Shown here one piece after another: positions 12,334-23,200 of a stretch of 64,000 bases of DNA (position 1 is its first letter; each line of letters begins with the position of its first letter). The notes beneath the pieces are model-generated. The model made no database searches. It was not told the DNA's origin and worked only from the letters and a program-made list of their open reading frames with translations. This DNA comes from Pilasporangium apinafurcum (taxonomy: Eukaryota > Oomycota > Peronosporomycetes > Pythiales > Pythiaceae). Location: the NCBI GenBank assembly GCA_001600495.1, contig BCKE01000027.1, forward strand, positions 225,371 to 289,370, read 5' to 3'. Both the position numbers and the translations under genes were made by a program.

Positions 12334-13217
12334 ACAGGAAGCAATGAAAGCCCTTGTATTAGTACTTGCAACTTTGCTGAAAGCTTAACCAAAATTGGAT
12401 GCTATAGACCTGTAGTTGTTCTGTAGATATGTGATTGGATGGAGAAATGAGGAAAGGCTGAATGATGAATCAGAAGCTAGTGTCATAATCACTGTATCAG
12501 AAAATGTAGATAAGGTTATTGATTTGGTTGTTCATCACCTTCATCATCCAGCCAATCTTCTTCATTATCATTAGCAGAGCAATGACGAAAATGTTGTCAC
12601 TTTAACTGAATTGATTTTTCCAAGCAACCAAAATGAGAGGAATCAGACTGAGCATTTTCCAAGTTCATGACGGTAGTCAGAAAATGTAGATAAGGAATTT
12701 TTTGCTGTTCTTCACGTTCACTCTCATTTTGGCTGATGGTTCGAACAGTGCTGATCCAATTGGCGTTCATTATGTTGATTCTGCTGTTTAGTACCTGTTT
12801 TCACCGTAGCTGTACAGAAACCAAATTCGTTAATCGAGAAGTCCATAGAGATTGAGAGATCACCTGATCAACACTCCAACACATTTTCCTCAAACAGAAG
12901 CGTCGACTTCCATTCATAATTCCAAGAGAAACCAGGATTTTAATTTTCTCTACAACCTCATCCTCCTCCACTGAAGAAGAAGGAGTTGGCCAGAAAGAAA
13001 AAGAAATCCCATCATCAAAGGCGATCACCCTACTCGAACGAAACCAACATCCCTGTCTCCCCTCATTGTTGCCGTGTGCTTGGTTGTAATAATAGTGGTC
13101 ATGGCCGACCATCAATACAATACACTACTGCAAGCGAGCGTGTTTATTCGTCCTGTGCCATATCAAAGCACCAAAAATGTCAGCCATGGGATCCTTTGTG
13201 AATAATTTAGAGCCACA
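12334..13217. other. Intergenic region, about 0.9 kb
   Basis: Between the convergent THUMPD1 and eL29 genes. The only ORF-like stretch (minus strand 13115-12801, 104 codons) has no recognisable motif, and I treat it as chance. A 19-nt direct repeat occurs at 12497 and 12677 (listed separately). Otherwise I see nothing here. Confidence 0.55.
12497..12695. repeat. 19-nt direct repeat, 180 bp apart
   Basis: TCAGAAAATGTAGATAAGG is present at 12497-12515 and again at 12677-12695, with weaker similarity in the bases just before. It may be an old tandem duplication of about 180 bp or a short element; no coding potential is seen. Confidence 0.5.
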
Positions 13218-13518
13218 TTATTGATAGAAATTCACCTTCTTCGAAGCCTTGGCGTGCTTCTTGTTGAACTTCTTGGCCCAACGCTGGTTTCTCAAGAACT
13301 TGGGGTCCAACTACATTATCACAAGCATAATCAACCAAACACAGATGAGCATCGTCGAACCATTTCTTGGCCAAGTCGGCTCATTTTTTCATGGAAATTC
13401 GAGTGAATATACTTACACCACGGGTGGAGTGGTAACGGTGGTTCTTCGGCTTCTTGATACCATTCTTGTGAGCCTTGACGGTGTTGTTGCGAGCGGTGTG
13501 ATTCTTTTGCTTGACCAT
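13218..13518 (-). CDS. RPL29: 60S ribosomal protein L29 (eL29)
   Basis: Two exons, 13518..13417 and 13310..13218, separated by a 106-nt intron (donor gtaagt), give 64 residues. The protein starts [20 protein letters not shown], continues [14 protein letters not shown], and crosses the splice into [20 protein letters not shown], diagnostic of eL29. The last residues (VNFYQ) lie after a possible GT donor (AAG|gtgaat), so a further short exon cannot be excluded. It shares a 385-bp promoter with the clathrin light chain gene. Confidence 0.93.
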
Positions 13519-13903
13519 TTTGACGTCGGATGGGTTTTCTTGTGCGTAACAACGCTATTCACCACCCAGTACTTCCACTACGGACTAAAAAACCTCATAT
13601 TAAACCATTGGCTCGCAGTGTTTCTCATACAAACCAGCAATTACCTATGTAAATAAAAAACCTTGTTATTCCTGAAACTATGTTTACACATTATTTTAGA
13701 ATTTTTTTGAGTTTTATGTACAAATTCTTAAATTAGTTGTAGAGGTTACATGTTCATGTTAAAAACCTTGTTATATATATAAAAACCTTACATAACCGTA
13801 ACTGAATCACAAAAAAGAGGGGGTGAAAGGGGGGAGGGCGGCGACTGAGAAGAAGACGCGTAACCCGCAATTTGAAGCAAAGAACGACAAAGCGAAGGCG
13901 AAA
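13519..13903. promoter_or_regulatory. Bidirectional promoter with repeated TAAAAACCT motifs
   Basis: Between divergent eL29 (minus) and clathrin light chain (plus). It contains four copies of A(4-6)CCT: 13587-13594, 13654-13664, 13760-13769 and 13780-13789. Two of these extend to AAAAACCTTGTTAT. Related motifs lie upstream of PEPCK, QCR8 and the CNBP gene. A role as a promoter element is inference from recurrence only. Confidence 0.5.
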
Positions 13904-14828
13904 ATGGATCCTTTCGGTGACGGCAACGGCGACGAGCAACACGATTTGAGCAACTTCCAAGCACCAGCTGATGCCACGGCTTATAACGGAGAGTGCGTTT
14001 GGCATTGATTGGTTGTCTGTCGGTCAAATAGGCGATTGTGAAACTGAAGAGCTATGTTTGTTGTTGATCTATTGCATATCTATATAGTTTCTATGAAGTA
14101 GATGCCACGGAAGGAACAAGCGGATCGTACGACTACAACCACGAACAACCCGCTGAAACGGAACAGTATAATCACTATGAAGAACAGCAGGAACCAGAGC
14201 AGAGTGCTCTCAATAACTCCAATGACTCCAATGACACCCCGGTATCGTATATGTCGTATACTGAGTCAACCCCATCCTACGAAGCATCTCCTGCGATTCC
14301 TGTTGTAGAAGAAGAAAATGAATTGACGTAAGTGTGTGGTATTTGCAATATTTCATGCATGAAGGGATGGAATGTAGACTAATTCAACTGATTCTTAGGA
14401 AATTCATGCGCGCGTACGAGCAACAGATCGCGGAGAAAGCCGTCGAGCAGGAGAAAGTGGCGGTGGAATGCAAAGAAAAGGCAGCCAAGGATATGGAAAA
14501 GTTTCAGGCAGAGCGCGTGCGCATCAAAGAGTCGAAGCAGCAAGCAAACCGCGTAAAGGAACAGGCGACGCTGGAGAAATTGGTCGCCGATCTGCAGAAC
14601 GAAAATCCATGGGAACGCGTTGTAACGCTCGTGGAATTAGAAGCGAACCGCAAACAGAAACTCGCGGCGTTGAATGCTAAGAAGGATAGCAAGAACGCTG
14701 ACCAACCAAAGCCAGTGGCCAAAAAGGAAGAAGAGGAGGAGGATATTTCTCGGATGCGGCAATTGTTTGTCCAGCTAAAGGCCCAACCGCTGGAGAAGAC
14801 GCGCAGTGGCAGCGTCACTGCCCATTAG
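13904..14828 (+). CDS. CLC: Clathrin light chain
   Basis: Three exons, 13904..13992, 14088..14327 and 14399..14828, give 252 residues. The protein opens with MDPFGDGNGDEQHDLSNFQ and an acidic, Asn/Ser-rich segment. It then forms a long charged helix (FMRAYEQQIAEKAVEQEKVA onwards) and has the family signature NPWERVVTLVELE and, near the C-terminus, EEDISRMRQLFVQLKAQPL. These are the heavy-chain binding and distal parts of clathrin light chains, which regulate coat assembly in endocytosis. Donors are gtgcgt and gtaagt, and all junctions keep frame. Sequence outside the signatures is divergent, as is usual for protists. Confidence 0.88.
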
Positions 14829-15056
14829 AGAGAAAGAGAGAGAAAGGAAGCAAGAGAGAAAGGGAGAGAAAAGAGTGCATGGCCACAACGTTCGGGAATG
14901 ATACGGACGAGAGCAGATGGACAAACATGAATGTGGACAGCCTCTTTCTTCTTTCTTTTTTTTTTGTCATGCTGTGTATTCATTTGTATCAAGCTGAGCA
15001 TGGGATGACTTCATTCGTCAAACTACCAATCTCGTCTGGATAATCTTCAAATGTAA

Positions 15057-18000
15057 TTAGTCCACGAAGTCATCGTTTTCATCTTCATCACTAGACGGAT
15101 ATGTCTGGTTCATTAGATTGTGCGGCTGTTCTGTCGTGGATGCCTCTTGAGCTTCTGTCGTGGATGCCTCTTGAGCTTCTGTCGTGGATGCCTCTTGAGC
15201 TTCTGTCGACGGCTTCTGTTCATCCTCATTTTTTGGCTGCTCGGTTGCTTCCTGAGCTGCTACTGCTGCTGCTAATGCTGCTGCTTCTTCCTGTACTTGA
15301 GGTGGTGGAATAGGCGGCCCATCACTATCATCTCCATCCACTGCTGACGCTGGCTCCTGCAGTCGTTGGACCACATCTTTTGTGCTCTGCTTGAGCACTT
15401 TACGGATGACTGTGAGCACCTGCTTGCTCTCTAGCGTTGCTTGTTCTTCGAAGTAATCCTGAAAACGGAAAAACATCTCGTTCACAGCTTCCTTGAACAA
15501 ATTAATCAGTTTGTCCCGATCGGCTTCACCATTACTTGCAAAAGCAGGCTTGTCTTGTAACATGGTTTCTGCTTCACGCTTGATTTCTTCGACCATCGCC
15601 AAAGTTCGCGCTGCTGCAGCTTCTCTCGCTTCAAGAGCCGTCTTTTGTTCCTCTAACGCCGCACAACTATCACATTGTGCCGGAGCATTTTCCGCAAAAG
15701 ATGTAGATCGAATGAGACGAGGACTGACCAAATCTTGTTGAACACGTTCAAACTTTTCTGCTTCCAATTCCTTGACTTGTTGCTGCAATAATTCGATTTG
15801 TTCTTGGTAAATCCGTTTTTCTTCCGTTGCCAGATTAAGTTCTGCATTATTCATCCCTGCTTGCCCCGCTGATGCATTCTGCAATGCCTCTTCCAATTCC
15901 TGAACACGACTATTGGACATCTCGATGCGGTCTGCTAACTCTTGTTTCTCATTAGTCAATTGAATAATCTGCTGTTGCAAACTTTCCAGTTGGAACTGCA
16001 TTTGTTTATCCTTATGTTCGAGTTGCACTTGATGCTCTTCTTGTTGCCGGGTGTTCTGGTTCTGGTACTCAAGTGTTAATTTCCGTAATCGTTCTTCATT
16101 TTTCTTCTGATCTTGAGCTTGAATGACCGTCCACTGTTTCTCTAATTCCTGTTTCTGATTCAGCAGCTCAGAGTCCTTAAGTTTCATAAACACGTCGTAT
16201 TGTTTCTTGGTCAACTGTAGTTCTTGTTCAATGAGAGAACGTGTTTGGGTTTCTTTCTTTAGTTCTTTTTCGAGGCGAACGCGCGACTCCCGCTCAAAGT
16301 TCAATTCGTTTCGTTGTTCTTCCGCTTCAGCTGCGAGAAACAAAAGCGAAGCGTCAGATTTTCAAAATGTGAAGTAGTGATACTCGAAACTTACATGATA
16401 CTTGTTGCTTCTGATAAAAAGCAGTAAGAAGCTGTTGGTATTCAGCATGTAAGCGATTGGTTTGCGTAATGGCGGCATCACGTGCACTAGTCAATGCCGT
16501 GATCTCCGAATTGTAATTGAGTTGTAGACTCGCCGCAGATTGATACTTCTCGTCAAGCGCGCGCTTTTCTTCCTGCAATCGTTGGTTCTGCTTTAAAAGT
16601 TCCTCACAACGTTTTTCATACGAAGAATATTGTTGATTCTGAGAATTGATCTGGAGTAACAACCGTTCATTCTCACCAGCTAATCGTTCCACACCACGAA
16701 TAACCGCTGATACATCCGTAACGCCACCAATGGATGAACCACCAACACTGCTAGAGTTTGAAGTGGGAGCCATGCGAATAAGGTAATCGATCTTTGCGTG
16801 CAGCTCCATAATCAATCCATCTAGGGGACGTCCTGAGGCAGTCACCATCGGATTGCTCTGTGGCGGGTTGAACAGCGAGCCATTGTAGGAAGTGGAAAAC
16901 CCGTAACCAGATTGCCCAAATGGAGACTGTTGTTGCTGACCGAAAGGATTCGCCGGATTGAATTGCCCGGAATGACCACCAGCCGATGCATTCAGTTGTG
17001 CGAGTTCTACTGCTTTTGCCTGAATTTCCAGTTGCTTCTTGAGCTGTAAAATGCTTAATTCTTTCAATTCTAATTCATCCAACGTCGTTTCATTCGCATA
17101 CGGAACGATATGTCGTTCAGTCCCATTGCTGTTGCTTGCTTCAGCATCAGAAGTATTGGTAGGGCTGGATTTACGGCGCGGAGTTTTCGAAGTAGATGCA
17201 CCGGATGTAGCGCCATTCTCAGCCGAAATTGGGGCCGACGGTTGTGGAAGCGATTTGCGCTGACTGTTGCTCCCTCCTGTCTTGGTTTTCACAAGCTGAA
17301 CCTCAATCAAGTACCAGTCCTTCCCATTGGTCTTGCCCGGTGGTGCTAAGATCATGCGTTTTCCGCCTTTCTTCATGCCAACAACACCTTCTTCCAGCGC
17401 TTTAATTCGCTCATTACCGTCGCCAAGACGAAATTTGCGCAGATCCGCATCGGTAGCTTGTTCAAATGGTGCATATTTCTTCACAACTTCATTGGGAGCA
17501 CAAGAGGCGCTGCCCACGACGCGCCAACAACTGAAAGTCACCGCGACCGTATCTCCGTTGGTAACAACGTGTGCGTCTTCTTTGATGTGCACAAGATCAT
17601 CTTGGATTAACACATTCGGCGACGTCTTGGTTACCGTTTTCTCCGTGCCCCAAATCTCGGTGTGGATCTTGGTGAGGAAGATCTGCTTCATGAACTCGCT
17701 CACTTGGTCTTGGCTCGCAAATTTTACTGACCAGTTGATACCTTTATCATCATAAAAATTTACATAATTCTTTGGCTGCAAGATCGGCTTGAAACTACCA
17801 AATTTGATCGGCACGAGACACAAATGCGCCTTGGCGGCGTTGTAAAAGAGCAAATTGTAATTGGCGTTGTTCCCAACGATCACACAACCCACAGTGACAC
17901 TACCACCCGCACCTGTAGTTCCCATCTGCACATACTTGCGCGCAGTGGCGTCATACTGGTAGAGCGACACCATGGTTGTGTAAACGATTGCTGCGGCGGG

Positions 18001-18174
18001 GGTAGCATTCGTCTGCGCTTGCACTTGGGATTGTTGCTGTTGTTGCTGTTGTTGTTGCTGCTGCTGCTGTCGCGATGGCTCCTTTGGTGCTACGTAGCGC
18101 AGCACATCATTCCCCTGTGAGGAAGCGGACGCGTCCTGGAAGAGTCCCGTCAACCGCGCCTTCGGATTCGACAT
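15057..18174 (-). CDS. FKBP15: FKBP15-like protein (WH1 + FKBP + coiled coil)
   Basis: Two exons, 18174..16395 and 16330..15057, with a 64-nt intron (donor gtaagt), give 1017 residues. Order: a short N-terminus with a 13-Gln tract; a WH1/PH-like domain (about 60-175: TTMVSLYQYDATARKYVQMG, then INWSVKFASQDQVSEFMKQI); and an FKBP-type domain (about 190-300, with FRLGDGNERIKALEEGVVGM and KKGGKRMILAPPGKTNG). A Ser-rich linker follows, then more than 400 residues of coiled coil and an acidic tail with three AQEASTTE repeats. Animal FKBP15 (WAFL) has this architecture and acts in endosome transport on actin. Several Tyr/Phe residues of the rotamase pocket are not evident, so catalytic activity is doubtful. 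Confidence 0.85.
15131..15208. repeat. 24-nt coding tandem repeat, 3.25 copies
   Basis: Exact 24-nt units beginning CTGTCGTGGATGCCTCTTGA at 15131, 15155 and 15179, with a partial unit to 15208. On the minus strand they encode AQEASTTE in the acidic tail of the FKBP15-like protein. Identical copies imply recent slippage and probable length polymorphism. Confidence 0.9.
18031..18069. repeat. Polyglutamine codon tract
   Basis: Thirteen consecutive CAA/CAG codons (minus strand) near the N-terminus of the FKBP15-like protein, just after VAPKEPSR. The mixed codons suggest some age, but length variation between strains is likely. Confidence 0.85.
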
Positions 18175-18497
18175 CCTGCCCTCAGCGCTGTAGTTGCTTT
18201 CTTTCGCTTTCTCGTTGTCTTCTTCTTTGATCTGAATATGCGATACATTCTTATTTTGCCGTCTTCACTTACCTCTATAAATAAATACCCTTCTTTTCAT
18301 GATTACAATTATTATTGTATATTTACTTTATTTGACTTTACTACTTAATATAGCCTGTCCCTCTTTTTCCCTCGTTTGAGTGTCAGAACCATCACTCTGC
18401 ATGATCGATCTTTATCACAACCCACTGCAACATGCTCCATCGACATCAGCTGCAAAGTCACATAACTATTCACGCTCGATTCATCTAATGCGATCAT

Positions 18498-19790
18498 TTA
18501 GGTAGTTCCACGTGGCATCATTTGCAACAGCAGGTCTTCATCCATGAACAGTGCGGTTTTTAACAGATACCCTCGTTCTTACTTCTTACTTGACTGAATG
18601 TGGACTTCGAGATCTCACAGGATAATCGCGATGGGCATCTTGGCTTCCAGTACCGTCATGTTCATGCCAATACGGATCCGTGGGGTGACCTGGAATGGTA
18701 GTGACACAAATACCGCTGGGCGATTCTTAATCTTTAGTCATCACTCTGGCTGAAACGTCAATAGGTCTGGTTATCGCATTGAGAGGTGACGGACCATGTA
18801 CCAGACTATGGACAGCATCGATCCTAGTTGGAACAAAATCTGGAGTTTTCCTGATAAACAGCGATAGCATATCAAACCGCTCCACAGCCTGATTGCCTGA
18901 TTCTTCTAATCGACCCTGCAATATTTTGTCTGCAATGCCTCGAATGGAATCTGTGTGCCGCTTAAGTATTTATTCGCTCGAGATAAGCCAAGCAAATAAC
19001 TTGTAATATTGTTTAACGAGCATCCGACTGGCACAATGTTCGTTCACAAAGCTCATCCGGACAGCAAACCCATCTGGACTCACAAAATTATCGAGTGGGA
19101 TACCATCTGGTATCCCAAAGATCGATCGCAACGTATAATGCAGCAAAAGCTCTTGCATGTCACAACGTGTGCTCTGCGTCTCGATGACATGTACCATATC
19201 GGATGTGTATTTCGAAAAAAATTGCTCCACAAACACCTTAAAATTCTTGATCTTAAACGCTTTAGACGCAACTTCGAGTTACAGTCTCCATATATTGTCG
19301 TTATCTAGTGTGTGAGCCTGGTTCATGGCGAAAAACGAATACTCAAACACTTCGTGGAAGACATTGATGAACCTGTGTGGTTCAATATAGTTATTCATGT
19401 TTGTCAAAAGAATATGATTAGTGTTTGTTGGATCCAACATCTATGGAATGCAGTGCTTTTAGTCACAGAAAGAAGCCACTCGAACAATGGGAAGATTATC
19501 AAGATAAACGCACATAAATGGCTTCAACGAAGGTTTGCCACGATATATTCATGCGATTTCCGTGCTCCATCATTTTTTTTTCTTCCTATCGATCAACATC
19601 ACAAAGTATACATTAGTTACTAAGAGAAAGAGGAAGAATATAGGATGTTATGGTACCAGGAAATCTAGATTTGTTGATGAACATGGGGAGATTTCCCAGC
19701 AGGGGCACACTCATGGATCCCAGTAACTGTTTGAGTCTACATGCGATACGCAGTTTATGATCTAGCGCCGAGATCTAGCATACATAGATT
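18498..19790 (-). pseudogene. Cytochrome P450 pseudogene
   Basis: A decayed copy of the intact P450 at 46676-48400. Matching blocks in order on the minus strand: membrane-proximal segment and PPGP-like start (about 19790-19640, LLGNLPMFINKSR); exon-2 region (about 19560-19510); the block before MNH (19450-19320, resembling INVFHEVFEYSFFAMN); a long open stretch (19236-18970, with CDMQELLLHYTLRSIF and SFVNEHCASRMLVKQYYKLF); the heme-proximal block (18690-18610, TPRIRIGMNM, where CIG has become RIG); and the C-terminal LLQMMPRG with a TAA at 18498-18500. It lacks the I-helix AGRDTT and K-helix ExxR, lost in a deletion of roughly 330 nt near 18840, and carries several frameshifts. The heme-ligand Cys is replaced by Arg, so it cannot be an active P450. 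Confidence 0.88.
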
Positions 19791-20216
19791 CACGTAAATA
19801 TCACGTATGGAAGCATTATTCATACGTGGCGCAGCCATTCCAGTGGAGTCATTTCCATCATTAGCAAAATGGTAAAATGTATCCACTAGAAAATGAAAAA
19901 CCCAAAACCCACATCAGCTTCGACACTGTAATAACACATTTAACCCAATAACACGATATGGTCCCTTGAAAGTTGCTTGAGAGTGATGGTCGCATTCCCG
20001 CCAAAAACCGCTTTTTTCTTTTTGTGGCACTTGGTAGTGCCAATGCGGGTTTGAAGCGGAACCGCGCACAACCCAGAGAGAAAAAGAAGCTGACGGAAGC
20101 ATCGGGTGCGTAGCGATTACTGACGCCTGGAGCATTCATCCATCATTGAGGCATATTTATCTGATTTGCTGGGTGCGAAGTCAGTGACGTGATTACGCTT
20201 TGCAGCATCGTATGAT
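19791..20216. other. Intergenic region
   Basis: Sequence upstream of the P450 relic grades into the BRCA2 promoter. Weak similarity to the N-terminal anchor codons of the intact P450 may continue to about 19880. From there to 20216 I see no gene. Confidence 0.45.
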
Positions 20217-23200
20217 ATGCCTGGTTTTAGGCACAAACATAGAGCTTCCCGTTCCAAGAAATCTGAGGTCGATGAGGCATCGAGTCAAACCAGTGACGAT
20301 GACGATGATGGAAGAGACAAACGACTCGTATTTATGGAAGCTATCCGTGAAATAGATGTATTTGAGCAGGATTTTGACACAGCCATGCAGATCTGGATTT
20401 ATCAAGACCCAGTCATCGCGCGGTTATTATGGGAGGAACCACGGATAACGAGACGCAGCACCACGAGCAATTCTACACAATCCAGTCAATCACAAAGGTC
20501 GTCGCAATCAACTACCATCGAAGCAATACCAAGGAAAAAGCGCCGCCGAACGTATGGTGCTACAGACACGACTTCTCGCTTTGTATCCCCGCCTGTATCA
20601 CTGGGTTACTCATTTATACAAGTTAACAAAGATGAGTTGTCTATGCCGTCACATCCTGGCTTCTGTCGAAATGATTCCATGGAAGCACAACGTGATAGTG
20701 ATACGAACTCCACTCAGTGTTCTGAGAACGGATGCACTTTTCAGGTTGTACTAAATTGTGAGGTTGTTGAAGAGTTGCAAGACAATGTGTACGATGAAAT
20801 CCAAACAGACAAATTAGAAATACTGCCAAACAGTACTGAAATGCACCAAGTGGCTAACACCTCTATTCAGGAAATGAATAATCAGGAGCGATATTCGCCC
20901 AATCATTTACGATATGAAGAGCGACTACTCGATAACAAATCCAACAATCAAGGTGAAGATGGCATATTTAGGATACGTAATGGTCATGCAAGAGCGGAGA
21001 CAGGACAACCTGACGTTGAGAATGCATCATCAATGGGTACTGTGTCCAGTCTCTTCCAAACAGGATCAGGGAAGACTGTGAAAGTATCGAAAGCAAAGCT
21101 GCAAGACTATGAGAACAAGTGGAGNNNNNNNNNNNNNNNNNNNNNNNNNNNNNNNNNNNNNNNNNNNNNNNNNNNNNNNNNNNNNNNNNNNNNNNNNNNN
21201 NNNNNNNNNNNNNNNNNNNNNNNNNNNNNNNNNNNNNNNNNNNNNNNNNNNNNNNNNNNNNNNNNNNNNNNNNNNNNNNNNNNNNNNNNNNNNNNNNNNN
21301 NNNNNNNNNNNNNNNNNNNNNNNNNNNNNNNNNNNNNNNNNNNNNNNNNNNNNNNNNNNNNNNNNNNNNNNNNNNNNNNNNNNNNNNNNNNNNNNNNNNN
21401 NNNNNNNNNNNNNNNNNNNNNNNNNNNNNNNNNNNNNNNNNNNNNNNNNNNNNNNNNNNNNNNNNNNNNNNNNNNNNNNNNNNNNNNNNNNNNNNNNNNN
21501 NNNNNNNNNNNNNNNNNNNNNNNNNNNNNNNNNNNNNNNNNNNNNNNNNNNNNNNNNNNNNNNNNNNNNNNNNNNNNNNNNNNNNNNNNNNNNNNNNNNN
21601 NNNNNNNNNNNNNNNNNNNNNNNNNNNNNNNNNNNNNNNNNNNNNNNNNNNNNNNNNNNNNNNNNNNNNNNNNNNNNNNNNNNNNNNNNNNNNNNNNNNN
21701 NNNNNNNNNNNNNNNNNNNNNNNNNNNNNNNNNNNNNNNNNNNNNNNNNNNNNNNNNNNNNNNNNNNNNNNNNNNNNNNNNNNNNNNNNNNNNNNNNNNN
21801 NNNNNNNNNNNNNNNNNNNNNNNNNNNNNNNNNNNNNNNNNNNNNNNNNNNNNNNNNNNNNNNNNNNNNNNNNNNNNNNNNNNNNNNNNGCAAAGCTGCA
21901 AGACTATGAGAACAAGTGGAGGACCGAAGACGCAGCCGACATTGAAATGGGTGTGTTGGAGACTGACGTCGAAAGAGATGATTTAAAGGACAAGGGAAAC
22001 GATTTGCTTCTTCAGTCAAATGGTATTTCGGTTGATACACCAGGAGATGAATTGGAGCTGAAGGGATTGAATTTCCGCACTCAGGTCACCGGTGCAGCTC
22101 ATGATCCATTGGCTGAAGCGGCAAAGGTTTTAGATGTGGAATCTAATTCAAGCAAGGTCGAAGGCATTGAACAGAGCTCCTCTCCAGTAAATTGTATTGA
22201 ACGGTCTGACTGGTCAGAATCGTGCCACGCGACGGATAAAGAATATCCAAGCTGTAGCACCGGTTCTGAAAAAGCAAGTGAACGTCACAAGCAAGAAGTA
22301 AATTGTCTTAAACACAAATCAAAGAAAGATGACACCATTTTTGAGCAACACCTGCAATTGAATATTCCAGCGAAAATGGAACATTCGATCCCTGCATCTG
22401 CGTGGAAAGCACCTCGATCAATATCAGCACACAAGCCAACAGAATCGCAGCAAAATTTGGAGAGTATGCAAGCACAATCCCAAAAGAGATCACGGCAAGC
22501 CGGGAGCGGAAAACGACGATTCCAGTCACCAATTCCTCGAAAGGTGTCTAGTACAGCTGATAATGTATCAAAACATAATTCCACCGAGAGAAAGAAGCAA
22601 AAGACGGAGAACCGAAACATCGAAACTTTTCAATACAAGGAATCCATGCGGATTTCGTTGAAGTTTTTGCTGAGTACACATAGAAATAATGTGCGTTCGA
22701 CTTCGATTGACAGGAGACAAGACTCACCACGCACTCATACATTAAAATTAGTTAATGCTGAGTCGGCTGTCAATGTTATCTTTCTTCGTCGCGAAAACGG
22801 GTCCAATGCAGACACGAACTCGGTATGTTTACGCGCTGACGTTAACGATCCGTACGATCCAGATGAGTATATCGGTCCACAGGAGATGTATTCCATAATG
22901 AAAGCTGCGAACTATATTGTGGAAGCTGAAGGCGGAACCTTTGACTGGTTTTTGAACCATTACAGGTGGATAGTTTGGAAATTGGCATCAATGGAGCTGT
23001 CATTTCCACTTTTTCTGCAAGATAAATACTTGACAACATGTCAGGTGATGTATCAATTGACCCATCGCTTCCATCGTGATTTGCGATTGGTTCACCGCTC
23101 TATTCTGAAAAAGGTCCTGAATCGAGATGCGAGCTCCTTAAGCTGTATGGTGTTATGCGTTGCTGCTGTTATTCCTTTCTCATCAAATCAAGATCGGCCC

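Noticed and set aside
12801-13115. Minus-strand 104-codon ORF as a third exon or gene near eL29
   Set aside because: No motif and no fitting splice signals; eL29 already reaches a normal length of 64 residues.
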